From Sagittula sp048553715 (GTDB taxonomy: Bacteria > Pseudomonadota > Alphaproteobacteria > Rhodobacterales > Rhodobacteraceae): a stretch of 64,000 bases of DNA. Below, piece by piece: positions 29,416 through 38,258 of this stretch. The stretch spans positions 1 through 64,000 of the forward strand of contig NZ_JBLZNC010000003.1 of assembly GCF_048553715.1 (NCBI RefSeq). The letters run 5' to 3'. Position numbers and translations under genes: made by a program. The notes under the pieces were generated by a model. That model was not told where the DNA came from and ran no database searches. It was given only the letters and a program-made list of their open reading frames with translations. Position 1 is the first letter of the stretch. Each line of letters begins with the position of its first letter.

Positions 29416-29970
29416 ATGACCAAGCGCAAAACCAGCACATACGGCTTTGCCCGCGCCGAAAAGCTGTTGTCGGGACAGATCCGCAAGGCCTCCGAATCGC
29501 GGGGCTTTGCCGAAAGTCGCGTGCTCACCCATTGGGAGGAAATCGTGGGCGAGGATCTGGCCCGCATGACCCGCCCCATCGAGATCAAATACGGACGCGT
29601 CCGTCTGGAGGGCAAGGTGCACAACGATTACGGCGCCAAGCTGGTCGTTCTGACCAAAGGGTCGTTTGCCCCGATCCTCGAGATGCGCAAGGCCGAGATC
29701 GTCGAACGGATCAACGCGGTCTACGGGTTCGAGGCGATCCGCCACGTGATCGTGACCCAGACCGCGCCGGTGGGCTTTGCCGAAGGGCAGGCCAGTTTCG
29801 ACCACTCCAAACCCAAAGCACACCCCCGCGCGCCCAAGCCCGAAGCCGTGGCCGAGGCGCGTGATCTGTCTTCAGGCATCGGGGATGAAGGTTTGCGTGC
29901 CGCGCTTGAACGGCTGGGCGCAAATGTCATATCGAAATCAGAGCGGCGCGAGCCCCGCTCTGCGAAGTAG
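29416..29970 (+). CDS. DciA-like DUF721 protein
   Basis: The 184-residue protein's N-terminal half matches DUF721/DciA: FARAEKLLSGQIRKASESRG, VLTHWEEIVGEDLARMTRP, then a short KH-like beta-alpha region (LEGKVHNDYGAKLVVL). DciA proteins load the replicative helicase DnaB in bacteria lacking DnaC/DnaI. That role is inferred for this homologue. The C-terminal third is low-complexity and Lys/Pro rich. dsbA follows after 15 bases, so it heads a dciA-dsbA-CoA transferase operon. Confidence 0.85.
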   Translation: MTKRKTSTYGFARAEKLLSGQIRKASESRGFAESRVLTHWEEIVGEDLARMTRPIEIKYGRVRLEGKVHNDYGAKLVVLTKGSFAPILEMRKAEIVERINAVYGFEAIRHVIVTQTAPVGFAEGQASFDHSKPKAHPRAPKPEAVAEARDLSSGIGDEGLRAALERLGANVISKSERREPRSAK

Positions 29971-29985
29971 GAAAAGGCTAGACAT

Positions 29986-30678
29986 ATGAACAAGTTTCTG
30001 ACCTCGGGCGCGGTGGCGCTGACCCTTGTTGCGGGTGGCGCACTGTATATGACGCAGACCGCACCGACCTCGGGCGGGATGGCGCTGCCGGGGGCCGCGA
30101 TGGCCCAGTCCCAGGAAGGCGGCGCGGCCGAGGTGGACACCTCGACCATTGAGGACATGACCATCGGGGCCGAAGACGCACCGATCGAAGTGATTGAATA
30201 CGCTTCGTATACCTGTCCGCATTGCGCCAGTGCGCACGCCAACCTGATCCCCCAGATCAAGGAAAACTATGTCGATACCGGCAAGGTGAAATTCACCTAC
30301 CGCGAAGTGTATTTCGACAAATACGGCATGTGGGCGTCGATGATCGCGCGCTGTGGTGGGTCCGAGAAATTTTTTGGCATCACGGATATGATCTACAAGG
30401 CGCAGGACGATTTCCTTGCGCCCGCACGCGACGGTGACGAAGCCGGCACCGCCGATGAGCTGCGCAAGATCGGCCGTCTGGCAGGTCTCGACAGCGACCA
30501 GCTCGACGCCTGCCTGACCGACCAGAACAAGCTGCGCACGCTGCTGACATGGTATCAGGAAAACGCGACCCGTGACGACATCACGTCGACCCCGTCGTTC
30601 ATGATTGATGGGCAGAAGTATTCCAACATGAACTACGCGGATTTCGCAGAGATTCTGGACGAGAAGCTCGGCGAATGA
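29986..30678 (+). CDS. DsbA-family thiol:disulfide oxidoreductase
   Basis: The 230-residue protein has an N-terminal signal or anchor segment (FLTSGAVALTLVAGGALYM) and a DsbA-like thioredoxin fold. The active site is TCPHC (Cys77-Pro-His-Cys80), the classic oxidising DsbA dipeptide. The cis-Pro loop is STPSFMIDG. It would introduce disulfides into periplasmic proteins. The conserved dciA-dsbA neighbourhood is usual in Rhodobacterales. Its stop overlaps the CoA-transferase start as ATGA. Confidence 0.92.
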   Translation: MNKFLTSGAVALTLVAGGALYMTQTAPTSGGMALPGAAMAQSQEGGAAEVDTSTIEDMTIGAEDAPIEVIEYASYTCPHCASAHANLIPQIKENYVDTGKVKFTYREVYFDKYGMWASMIARCGGSEKFFGITDMIYKAQDDFLAPARDGDEAGTADELRKIGRLAGLDSDQLDACLTDQNKLRTLLTWYQENATRDDITSTPSFMIDGQKYSNMNYADFAEILDEKLGE

Positions 30679-31799
30679 CGTCCGCGCCCAATGGCCCCCT
30701 CGCGGGGGTCAAAGTCATTGAACTGGCCCGGATACTTGCCGGGCCGTTCGCCGGCCAGACGCTTGCGGATCTGGGCGCCGAGGTCATCAAGGTCGAGGCC
30801 CCCGCAGGCGATGATACGCGCCGCTGGGGCCCGCCCTTTATCGAGACCGAGTCCGAGACAACCGCCGCCTATTTCCATTCCTGCAACCGTGGCAAATCCT
30901 CTGTCGTGGTGGACCTGCGAACCCCCGAAGGGCAGGCAGAGGTCCGTGCTCTGGTCGCGGAAGCGGACATTCTGATCGAGAATTTCAAGCTCGGCGGTCT
31001 GGCGAAATACGGTCTGGATTACGCATCGCTGTCAGAAGTGAACCCGCGGCTGATCTACTGTTCGATCACGGGGTTCGGTCAGGATGGGCCTTATGCGCAT
31101 CGCGCGGGCTATGACTATATCATTCAGGGCATGTCCGGCTTTATGTCTATCACCGGCGACCCGGACGGCGCACCACAGCGGGCAGGCGTGGCCATCACCG
31201 ATCTGTTCACGGGGCTTTATTCCGTGTCCGGCATCCTTGCAGCGCTGCATCAGCGGCATGTGACCGGCAAGGGGCAGCACATCGACATGGCGTTGCTGGA
31301 TTGCGCGGTCTCTGCCATGGCCAATCAGGCGTTGAATTACCTCAGCACCGGCACCCCGCCGGAGCGGACGGGCAACTACCATCCCAATCTGACGCCCTAT
31401 CAGGTCTTTGCCTGTGCGGACGGGCATATCATCATCGCCACCGGCAATGACGCCCAGTATCAGCGTCTGACGCGGGTTCTGGGGCTGGCGGATATGGCAA
31501 CCGATCCCAGATTTCTGACCAACGCGGACCGGATCGCCAACCGTGAGGACATGACCAACAGGCTGACGGCTGCGACATCGCAAATGACGAAAGAGGCGCT
31601 CTTGGCGGCTTGCGAGGCGGATGGTATTCCCGCCGGTCCCATCAACTCGATGGACGAGGTCTTTGCCGACCCCCAAGTGGTGGCACGCGGGTTGCAGATC
31701 GCCCCCGACGGCGTGCCCGGTGTGCGCTCTCCCTTCCGGTTTTCGGACGCAGAGCTTGTGCTGGGCCGACCGGCACCGACGCTGGGACAGGGAAAATAG
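30675..31799 (+). CDS. CaiB/BaiF family (type III) CoA transferase
   Basis: The 374-residue family III CoA transferase moves CoA between acids, typically from an acyl-CoA donor such as succinyl-CoA. Family blocks seen are GVKVIELARILAGPFAGQTL, LGAEVIKVEAPAGDDTRRWG, NRGKSSVVVDLRTPEG, SITGFGQDGPYAHRAGYD, and GQHIDMALLD carrying the likely catalytic Asp. The substrate cannot be decided. It is translated from an ATG overlapping the dsbA stop by 4 bases and is followed by a bidirectional terminator. Confidence 0.92.
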   Translation: MTSAPNGPLAGVKVIELARILAGPFAGQTLADLGAEVIKVEAPAGDDTRRWGPPFIETESETTAAYFHSCNRGKSSVVVDLRTPEGQAEVRALVAEADILIENFKLGGLAKYGLDYASLSEVNPRLIYCSITGFGQDGPYAHRAGYDYIIQGMSGFMSITGDPDGAPQRAGVAITDLFTGLYSVSGILAALHQRHVTGKGQHIDMALLDCAVSAMANQALNYLSTGTPPERTGNYHPNLTPYQVFACADGHIIIATGNDAQYQRLTRVLGLADMATDPRFLTNADRIANREDMTNRLTAATSQMTKEALLAACEADGIPAGPINSMDEVFADPQVVARGLQIAPDGVPGVRSPFRFSDAELVLGRPAPTLGQGK

Positions 31800-31816
31800 C
31801 CCTGCTGGTTTAGTTC

Positions 31817-31844
31817 AAAAGGGCGGGGTCATTCCCGCCCTTTT
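31817..31844. terminator. Bidirectional terminator between CoA transferase and saccharopine operon
   Basis: AAAAGGGCGGG (31817-31827) pairs with CCCGCCCTTTT (31834-31844) around a 6-base loop. Each strand thus ends in a T-run after a GC stem, serving both convergent units. Confidence 0.9.
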
Positions 31845-31847
31845 GCG

Positions 31848-32978
31848 TCAGGCCAGATGATCGACCACCATCATATGCTGCGCGAGGGTCTGCACCTCGT
31901 CCAGCCAGCGATTGACCAGCTTTGGATCAGAAGGCGCAGCAGTGACGCCCGGCGCGACCGCGCGGGCCAGCACTGCCTCCACCGCCCAGCTGACGGGGTG
32001 GGACACCAGCCGCGCCATCGCAGAGCCACGCGCATCCCCCCAGGCATCCATCACATAGGTCTTGTGGTAGACGGGACGCCCGTCCCGTTCCGCCTTGAGC
32101 GCGACACACATCACGACGCGATCCGGCTCGCCCTCGGCATAGGCATTTTCCGCCAAGAGCCGGTCCGCGATGTCTTGCAGCTTGGCATCCGAGGCTTGCG
32201 GGGCGACGCTGAAAATGTCGGCCCAAGCGTCGGCCCAGCCGTTCAGGCGCAGGGTGCCGCGCACGAAATCCTTTACCTGCCAGTCGGGATCAAAACCGTA
32301 ATCGTCCATAAAGGGCAGGCTGTCGCGGTTCGGATAGACCTCAAAGCTTTCGGGCGTGGGCAGGGGGGCGTCATAGCGGCTGAGCGCCTCCCACGGGTGG
32401 GCGACCTCCAGCTCGGTGAAATGGCGGATCGACCGCGAGGGCGAGCGCAGCGCCTTGAGCACGCCCACGGGCGCCCAGCTGAATTTGTAGCGAAAGGCAT
32501 TGGGCTCTTTGGGAACGCCGCCGCAGTAGGACGTAAACGAGACCGTGTTGCCGGCATCGAAGCCGCTGTCCGCGCGGTAGTCAGCAATCAGCCAATGCGC
32601 CATCAGATGATCAATGCCGGGGTCCAGCCCGACCTCGTTGACAAAGCACAGCCCCTTTTCGGCGGCCTGATCGTTCAGGCTGCGCATCTCGGGCGAGATA
32701 TACGACGAGGATACAAAATGTGCACCCGCCGCCAGCGCACGTTCTGCAAGGGGCACATGCCAGTCGCCCGGAAGCATGGACACCACCACATCGCCGGGGT
32801 GCAGGGCCGCTGCCAGATCCTCCAGTGAAAAGCTGCGGATGTCTTCGGTCAGATCGCCCACGGCCTCTTGTGCCTTGGACATGGTCCGGTTCCAGACGGT
32901 CACAGGGGTATCGCTTTGCAGCAGGCGCCGCAGGCCGGGAACGGTCGACAGACCTGTGCCACACCAATGTACGGTCAT
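31848..32978 (-). CDS. Saccharopine dehydrogenase (L-glutamate-forming)-like oxidoreductase
   Basis: The 376-residue protein resembles the LYS9-type half: it converts saccharopine to glutamate plus alpha-aminoadipate semialdehyde. An N-terminal Rossmann region (VHWCGTGLSTVPGLRRLLQ) is followed by VVSMLPGDWHVPLAERAL and the family core SSSYISPEMRSLNDQAAEKG, NEVGLDPGIDHLMA and SYCGGVPKEPNAFRYKFSWA. It lies 3 bases after the LYS1-like gene, so the two steps of lysine breakdown through saccharopine are co-expressed. The strict substrate remains an inference. Confidence 0.88.
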   Translation of the reverse strand: MTVHWCGTGLSTVPGLRRLLQSDTPVTVWNRTMSKAQEAVGDLTEDIRSFSLEDLAAALHPGDVVVSMLPGDWHVPLAERALAAGAHFVSSSYISPEMRSLNDQAAEKGLCFVNEVGLDPGIDHLMAHWLIADYRADSGFDAGNTVSFTSYCGGVPKEPNAFRYKFSWAPVGVLKALRSPSRSIRHFTELEVAHPWEALSRYDAPLPTPESFEVYPNRDSLPFMDDYGFDPDWQVKDFVRGTLRLNGWADAWADIFSVAPQASDAKLQDIADRLLAENAYAEGEPDRVVMCVALKAERDGRPVYHKTYVMDAWGDARGSAMARLVSHPVSWAVEAVLARAVAPGVTAAPSDPKLVNRWLDEVQTLAQHMMVVDHLA

Positions 32979-32981
32979 GTT

Positions 32982-34031
32982 TCAGGCTCCTTTTGCGTGG
33001 TGGTGAAAGGTGTTGGCCGCGCGGCCCCAGACGCCCGCATCCACTGCGTCGAGCGTCTTGAGATGGGGCAAAAGCTGCTGAGCAAAATCCAGCGAGGATT
33101 CAAGCGGCAGCAGGGATGGCAGATTGTCGATGGCCATAACGTCCAGCGGCGGCGTGTCGTGCACGCGTGTCACCGGCTGGTCCCATGTGGTCGCCGCATC
33201 GTAGACCGGAACCGGATTGAACGGGCTGGTGGGGTCGCAGGCAATGTCCCCGATCACCCGAAGCTGGCGGTCCATGTCTCCGGCCTGAGGGGGGACAAAC
33301 TGCGGCACACCATCGGTCGCAAGGATGCAGTTAAAAAACAGATCATGCGCGAGAACCTCCGGAAAGGGGCCGCCATGCGCGGTCTCGGCCATGTCCCAAG
33401 CGGTGGTCTGTATGCCGACCTCGTGACACAGGGCCGCCGCACCTGACCCCACGCGCCCCAGCGCGCCGATGATGATGGCACGGGGCAGTGCGCGCCCCTC
33501 GATGGCGGCCAGAACATCGGTGCGCATCGCCTGTGCATCCGGCCAGGTGGACACTGCCGGGCAAGGCTGGACCTGCACCTGCGCCCCATAGGCGAGCAGG
33601 GACACAGCCGCGCCCGCATAGCCTGCCCAGTAGCCAAAGGCCGCCACGCGCCGACCAGTGGCATCCACCAGATATTCCAGATCATACAGGGTGCCGCCGC
33701 CGCGTGTGAACCGGTCCAGAAACGCCTTTGCGCCGGTCTGGTTCTTATAGGCGTGGCCGAACATGATGTGGCGATGAACCAAAGGGCCGTCCCCTTCGGG
33801 CAGCTCCTTGAGGCCGAAAATCAGCGCATCGCGGGGGGCATCGGTCCATGATCCGTTGGCCGCGATCTCCGCGCCCGCGTCGGCAAAAGCCTGCGTCGGG
33901 ATGATGCGGGTGGCGCTGTCCTCGACCGTGACGCGAAAACCGCGCGCCACCAGATCGCGCAACCCGTCCGGGGTCAGCCCCACACGTTCTTCGTTGGCGC
34001 GGTATTCCGCGCGGACCCAAAGATGCGTCAT
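32982..34031 (-). CDS. Saccharopine dehydrogenase (NAD+, L-lysine-forming)-like protein
   Basis: The 349-residue protein is of the alanine dehydrogenase/PNT-N superfamily, LYS1-type: LWVRAEYRANEERVGLTPDG at the N-terminus, IMFGHAYKNQTGAKAFLDRF, LYDLEYLVDATGRRVAAFGY, and the NAD-binding IIIGALGRVGSGAAALCH. In lysine catabolism it would act reductively as lysine-ketoglutarate reductase or oxidatively depending on conditions. The start is ATG 34031 with GGAGGAG ahead. It is first of a two-gene operon; a 7-bp dyad lies about 80 bases upstream. Confidence 0.88.
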   Translation of the reverse strand: MTHLWVRAEYRANEERVGLTPDGLRDLVARGFRVTVEDSATRIIPTQAFADAGAEIAANGSWTDAPRDALIFGLKELPEGDGPLVHRHIMFGHAYKNQTGAKAFLDRFTRGGGTLYDLEYLVDATGRRVAAFGYWAGYAGAAVSLLAYGAQVQVQPCPAVSTWPDAQAMRTDVLAAIEGRALPRAIIIGALGRVGSGAAALCHEVGIQTTAWDMAETAHGGPFPEVLAHDLFFNCILATDGVPQFVPPQAGDMDRQLRVIGDIACDPTSPFNPVPVYDAATTWDQPVTRVHDTPPLDVMAIDNLPSLLPLESSLDFAQQLLPHLKTLDAVDAGVWGRAANTFHHHAKGA

Positions 34032-34109
34032 GGGCTCTCCTCCGTGGCCGTTCATCCTGTCAGAAGACACAGAACCCACGACGCCCTGCCGGTGCAACCC
34101 TGATCTGCA

Positions 34110-34125
34110 GCAACGGTGCCGTTGC
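34110..34125. promoter_or_regulatory. Dyad GCAACGG-TG-CCGTTGC upstream of the saccharopine operon
   Basis: Perfect 7-bp arms with a 2-base spacer lie in the 128-base gap between the phosphatase stop and the saccharopine operon start. The size suits a dimeric repressor or activator site. No regulator gene sits beside it and I recognise no named consensus. Confidence 0.35.
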
Positions 34126-34159
34126 AGCATGGCAAAAGCCGGATCGCGGCAAAACCTGC

Positions 34160-34819
34160 CTAGAGATGCGACCGCGCAAAACGGCGTTCGGGCGTATCGA
34201 GATGCGGCAAAGCATTGAATTGCGTCAGCAGCAGCGTCTCTCCCAAAGGCTGGATACGGTGAAGCGAGGTGTTCTCGATCGCGATACAGGCGGCGGCCAG
34301 CGCCGCCACATCCAGACGCATCACAATCCGCATGGCCATGCCGATCAACCCGCCAGAGGTCACCACCAAGGCGCGCCCATCCCCCGCCGCGATTTCGGTC
34401 AGCGCGTCGCGCACGCGGGTCTCGAAATCCGCGAAACGTTCGGGTGCCCCTTCGATCCGGTCACGCTGCCACAGGTCAAAGACGCGGGGCAGGTGGGTGA
34501 CAAAGCCCTCGCGGTCGGACGGCATGGCCAGCCCGTGTTCCTGTTCAACCGCGGTGGCCAGATCGAAATAGGCCATCTCGTTCAGGCGGGGATCCTGCAC
34601 TGGTGCGTGATCGCAATCGGCGGCAATTCCCTCGGCAGTTTCGATATGGCGGCGCAGGGTGCCGGTGTAGACGCGGGCAAACTGTTCGTGCGTGTCGCGC
34701 AGATGCCCGCCCAACCAGCGCGCCTGTTGCCAGCCCAGATCGCTCAGCCGGTCATAGCTGATTTCGTCGCGGGCTTCGGTATTGGCCTGACCGTGGCGAA
34801 CAAGGGTCACATGCGACAT
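34160..34819 (-). CDS. Histidine phosphatase superfamily protein lacking the second catalytic histidine
   Basis: The 219-residue protein begins MSHVTLVRHGQANTEA with the phosphoglycerate-mutase-type RHG motif (nucleophile His9) and retains LSDLGWQQARWLGGHL and the Arg of YTGTLRRHIETA. At the second catalytic site, where relatives have 'VVSHGG', this protein reads VVTSGG with Ser155. Acid/base chemistry must therefore differ or activity be weak. The substrate is unknown. AGGAG lies 9 bases before the ATG. It precedes the saccharopine pair on the same strand. Confidence 0.85.
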   Translation of the reverse strand: MSHVTLVRHGQANTEARDEISYDRLSDLGWQQARWLGGHLRDTHEQFARVYTGTLRRHIETAEGIAADCDHAPVQDPRLNEMAYFDLATAVEQEHGLAMPSDREGFVTHLPRVFDLWQRDRIEGAPERFADFETRVRDALTEIAAGDGRALVVTSGGLIGMAMRIVMRLDVAALAAACIAIENTSLHRIQPLGETLLLTQFNALPHLDTPERRFARSHL

Positions 34820-34980
34820 CTGGATAGGCTCCTGTAAACTGCGCGGCCAGCAGTACGCGCTCTGCGGAGGCAGGAAAAGCCTTGTTTGCTTGTGCGGTTG
34901 CGGGACCTCGGGGCTGGAAACTGATGGCAAAACCCCCTAAATGAGCCTCGGACCCGTTTTCAGCACCAAGGATTTGGCCC

Positions 34981-35790
34981 GTGAACCAAGCACACCCCGG
35001 ACGCACCACGCGAGAAGGCATTCGCATCCATTCGGACGCGGATTTCGAAGGGATGCGCAAGGCAGGGCAGATCACGGCGCAGATCCTCGACGAGGTGGCC
35101 GAGCTGGTCGATGTGGGCAAAACCACCGGCGAGCTTGATGATTTCATCACCCGTCGCGTGACCGAACTGGGCACGACCTCTGCCACCATCGGCTACAAGG
35201 GGTATCAGCATGCCTCCTGCATCTCGGTCAACCATGTGGTGTGCCACGGCATCCCCGGCGACAAGGTGCTCAAGGACGGGGATATCCTGAACATTGACGT
35301 GACCGTTATTCTGGACGGTTGGTTCGGTGACAGCTCGCGGATGTATGTGGCGGGCAAGCTGCCGCGCAAGGCCGAGCGGCTGATCCAGATCACCCATGAT
35401 TCGCTGATGAAGGGGATCGATGCGGTCAAACCGGGCAACACCTTTGGTGACATCGGCCACGCCATCCAAAGCTATGTGGAGGCGCAGCGCATGTCGGTTG
35501 TGCGCGATTTCTGCGGCCATGGGCTGGGCCGCGTGTTCCACGCGCCGCCCAATGTGCTGCACTACGGCCGCCCGGGCACTGGCCCGCGTCTCGAAGAGGG
35601 GATGTTTTTCACCATCGAGCCGATGGTCAATCTGGGCCGTCCAGAGACCAAAGTGCTGGCCGATGACTGGACCGCCGTCACCCGTGACAAATCCCTGTCG
35701 GCGCAGTTTGAACACTCGGTCGGCGTAACGTCGGACGGGGTGGACATCTTTACCCTGTCACCGACAGGCCGCTTCCACCCGACCTACTGA
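34981..35790 (+). CDS. map: Type I methionine aminopeptidase
   Basis: This enzyme removes the initiator methionine from nascent proteins. In this 269-residue protein all five metal ligands are visible: Asp106 (NIDVT), Asp117 (GDSSR), His180 (CGHGLG), Glu213 (FTIEPM) and Glu244 (FEHSV). The substrate-side His (HAPPNVLHY region) is also present. It starts with GTG; AAGGA lies about 9 bases upstream and no ATG is better placed. It is divergent from the histidine phosphatase and closed by a strong terminator. Confidence 0.96.
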   Translation: MNQAHPGRTTREGIRIHSDADFEGMRKAGQITAQILDEVAELVDVGKTTGELDDFITRRVTELGTTSATIGYKGYQHASCISVNHVVCHGIPGDKVLKDGDILNIDVTVILDGWFGDSSRMYVAGKLPRKAERLIQITHDSLMKGIDAVKPGNTFGDIGHAIQSYVEAQRMSVVRDFCGHGLGRVFHAPPNVLHYGRPGTGPRLEEGMFFTIEPMVNLGRPETKVLADDWTAVTRDKSLSAQFEHSVGVTSDGVDIFTLSPTGRFHPTY

Positions 35791-35805
35791 CACGGGCAGC
35801 GTATG

Positions 35806-35842
35806 AAAAAGGCCGCGCGGTGAGATCCGGCGCGGCCTTTTT
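35806..35842. terminator. Bidirectional terminator after map
   Basis: A perfect 13-bp stem, AAAAAGGCCGCGC (35806-35818) with GCGCGGCCTTTTT (35830-35842), gives T-runs on both strands for map and the converging metallo-hydrolase gene. Confidence 0.92.
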
Positions 35843-35862
35843 GCGGTCTGGATGGCGGGGGG

Positions 35863-36831
35863 TTACCCCGTCCACTGCCAAAGCGCGGGTATGAACTGAT
35901 AGGCGTCGCCGGACTTGCGCACATGGCCCACGCCGGGGAAGGGGAAGTGATACCCCAGAACCGCCATGCGATCCCGCGACGCCATGTCCAGCAGACGCAG
36001 ACGGGTGTCCACCGTGGCCTCCGGGTTCATATCAAAGCTGTTCACCCAATCGGGATGGGCGAAATTCATATAGGCGTGGTTGATCGCATCGCCGAGCGCA
36101 ATCAGCTGCTTGCCTTCGCTTTCGATCACCACGGAAATATGTCCGGGCGTATGGCCGGGGGTGTCGATGATCCGCACGCCCGGCACGACCTCTTGATCGT
36201 TGTGCAGCAAGGTCCAGTCGATCCCGTCAGTCTGCAGCGCCTCTGCCGCGCCTTCGGCGATACGCTTCATGTCGTCGGACAGACCTGCGGCCAACCCGTC
36301 CTGCAGCCAGAACTGATGCTCCCCGCCAGAGACAAAGTGATTGGCCTGCGGCAACACCGCCCCGCCAGTGGCATCGCGCACGCCCCAGATGTGATCGGGG
36401 TGCGCATGTGTGATGACCACATGGGTGATCGTTTGCGGATCAATGCCAGCGGCGGCCAGATTGCCCATCAGTTTGCCAGCGGTCGGCATGAACCGACCAC
36501 CAGAGCCCGCATCGACCAGCACGACGGCCTCTCCGATCTCGATCACCAGATGGTTGGTGTGCGCCACATTTGTGTCCACGGACAGGAAATAGCTTTGCAG
36601 AAAGCGTGCCACATCGCGCGGGTCGACGTTGACACCCAGATGCGCTGCGGGCGTCTCCAGCCAACCGTCGGACACGACAGTCAGTTTGGCGGCCCCAAGG
36701 GTAAAGCTGAAATGCTGTGGATTGCCCGCAGCGGTTGCGCCCAAGGCCTGCGCGCGCGCCGTGGCGGGCAGCAACAAGGTGGGGGCAGCAACGGCCATCG
36801 ACAAAATGTCACGGCGACTGGGGCGGGTCAT
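35863..36831 (-). CDS. TAT-exported MBL-fold metallo-hydrolase
   Basis: The 322-residue protein begins MTRPSRRDILSMAVAAPTLL, a twin-arginine signal (SRRDIL) ending near ARAQA, so it is exported folded, probably with metals loaded in the cytoplasm. The metallo-beta-lactamase domain has VVLVDAGSGG, VITHAHPDHIWG (HxHxDH), DTPGHTPGHISVV and ALGDAIN. The substrate is unknown; relatives include lactonases and methyl-parathion-hydrolase-like enzymes. The start at 36831 is fixed by the signal peptide. It is divergent from the TRAP binding-protein gene. Confidence 0.9.
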   Translation of the reverse strand: MTRPSRRDILSMAVAAPTLLLPATARAQALGATAAGNPQHFSFTLGAAKLTVVSDGWLETPAAHLGVNVDPRDVARFLQSYFLSVDTNVAHTNHLVIEIGEAVVLVDAGSGGRFMPTAGKLMGNLAAAGIDPQTITHVVITHAHPDHIWGVRDATGGAVLPQANHFVSGGEHQFWLQDGLAAGLSDDMKRIAEGAAEALQTDGIDWTLLHNDQEVVPGVRIIDTPGHTPGHISVVIESEGKQLIALGDAINHAYMNFAHPDWVNSFDMNPEATVDTRLRLLDMASRDRMAVLGYHFPFPGVGHVRKSGDAYQFIPALWQWTG

Positions 36832-37088
36832 GGACACTGGCGCAATCTCCCTTTGCGAATATGTGAACCGGCGCGCGATGTTAGCACCGGTTGGCGACAA
36901 ATCTACTAAAATTGATGGGAGGGGAGCGCAGCGTAAAATTCCCCTCAAAGGTGCATTTGTTTAGGAACGGCAACAGGTTTGTGCCGCAGCGTTGTGACAG
37001 ATCACGCTTGCGGGCTTGTGCATTGCCCAACAGGTTAATAGGTCAACAGCATCGCTGCGTCTCGCAGCATGACAGGGAAGGAGCCCCG

Positions 37089-38120
37089 ATGACCCGTTTC
37101 TGGATGACCGCCGCGCTTGCCGCGACACTTTCCGCCTCCAGCGCCTATGCCCAAGAGGTCACGCTGCGTTTTCAGCATTTCGTCTCTCCCAATTCCGCCA
37201 ACCCGCGGTATTTCATCGAACCCTGGGCCGAAAAGATCGAGACTGAGAGCGATGGCCGCATCAAGGTGGAGATCTACCCCTTCATGCAATTGGGCGGCTC
37301 TGCGCCGGAACAATATGACCTGATCGTCGATGGCATCATTGATGGCGGCTGGGTCATTCCGGGCTACACTGCAGGTCGTTTCCCTGAAACCGAGGCGATG
37401 GAGCTGCCCTTTATGGGGCCAAAATCCGGGGAACAGGCGTCGATTGCGGCGTGGAATTTCACCCAGAAATACCTGATGGACGATTTCGAGGACGTGCATC
37501 TGATCGCGGCGCATATGCATGGCCCCGGTCTGGTCCACCTCAAGGGTGAAGGCCCCAAGACGGTCGAGGACCTGCAGGGCAAAAAGCTGCGCGGCCCGTC
37601 GCGCACCGCCACAATGTTGCTGGAAAAACTGGGCGCCAGCCCCATCGGCATGCCGGTCCCGCAATTCCCCGAAGCGCTGTCCAAGGGCGTTCTGGACGGC
37701 GGCGTGATCACATGGGAAATGGCGCCCTCGCTCAAGCTCGATGAGCTGACCGACAGCCATACCGACGTGGCAGGCGACGATGCCCTGTACAACCTGTTCT
37801 TCATCTGGGCGATGAACAAGGACATCTACGAAAGCTTGCCCGACGATCTACGGGCGGTGATCGATGCGAACTCCGGTCTTGAGACTTCTGCCTGGGCGGG
37901 ACGTGCTCACGACACCGGCGACACGTGGGGCAAGGATCTGATGGCCGAGGCCGGCAACGAGATCAACGAGCTGTCCGAGGCCGAAACCGACCGCCTGAAG
38001 GCGCTGGGCGAGGAGGTCACGCAGGAATGGATCGCAGACATGGACAGCAAGGGTCTTCCCGGTCAGCAACTTGTCGATGACGCGCGCGCCATGGTCGAAG
38101 AGGCGCGCGCGACCGAATAA
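37089..38120 (+). CDS. TRAP transporter substrate-binding protein (DctP family)
   Basis: The 343-residue protein has a signal peptide (MTRFWMTAALAATLSASSAY, cleaved near AQ) followed by the DctP fold: VTLRFQHFVSPNSANPRYFI, ELPFMGPKSGEQASIAAW, DLQGKKLRGPSRTATMLLEK (with the Arg that usually contacts a ligand carboxylate), MPVPQFPEALSKGVLDGG. It would capture an organic acid in the periplasm. No DctQ or DctM membrane gene is adjacent: a terminator follows directly. GAAGGAG precedes the ATG. Confidence 0.92.
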   Translation: MTRFWMTAALAATLSASSAYAQEVTLRFQHFVSPNSANPRYFIEPWAEKIETESDGRIKVEIYPFMQLGGSAPEQYDLIVDGIIDGGWVIPGYTAGRFPETEAMELPFMGPKSGEQASIAAWNFTQKYLMDDFEDVHLIAAHMHGPGLVHLKGEGPKTVEDLQGKKLRGPSRTATMLLEKLGASPIGMPVPQFPEALSKGVLDGGVITWEMAPSLKLDELTDSHTDVAGDDALYNLFFIWAMNKDIYESLPDDLRAVIDANSGLETSAWAGRAHDTGDTWGKDLMAEAGNEINELSEAETDRLKALGEEVTQEWIADMDSKGLPGQQLVDDARAMVEEARATE

Positions 38121-38143
38121 TCCTGTCGCGGCTGACAGCTTTG

Positions 38144-38178
38144 GGCCACCATCGGATCATTCCGGTGGTGGCCTTTTT
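38144..38178 (+). terminator. Terminator after the TRAP binding protein gene
   Basis: GGCCACCA (38144-38151) pairs with TGGTGGCC (38166-38173), extended inward by TCGGA/TCCGG with one G-U pair around a 4-base loop. Five T residues follow. Confidence 0.9.
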
Positions 38179-38258
38179 ATGTGGCACTTGGGGTGGTGTC
38201 GGCCCCAAGGCGTGGCCTTGGCAAAGACAGGCGGGGGATGCTGGGCTAGGCTCGCCCT

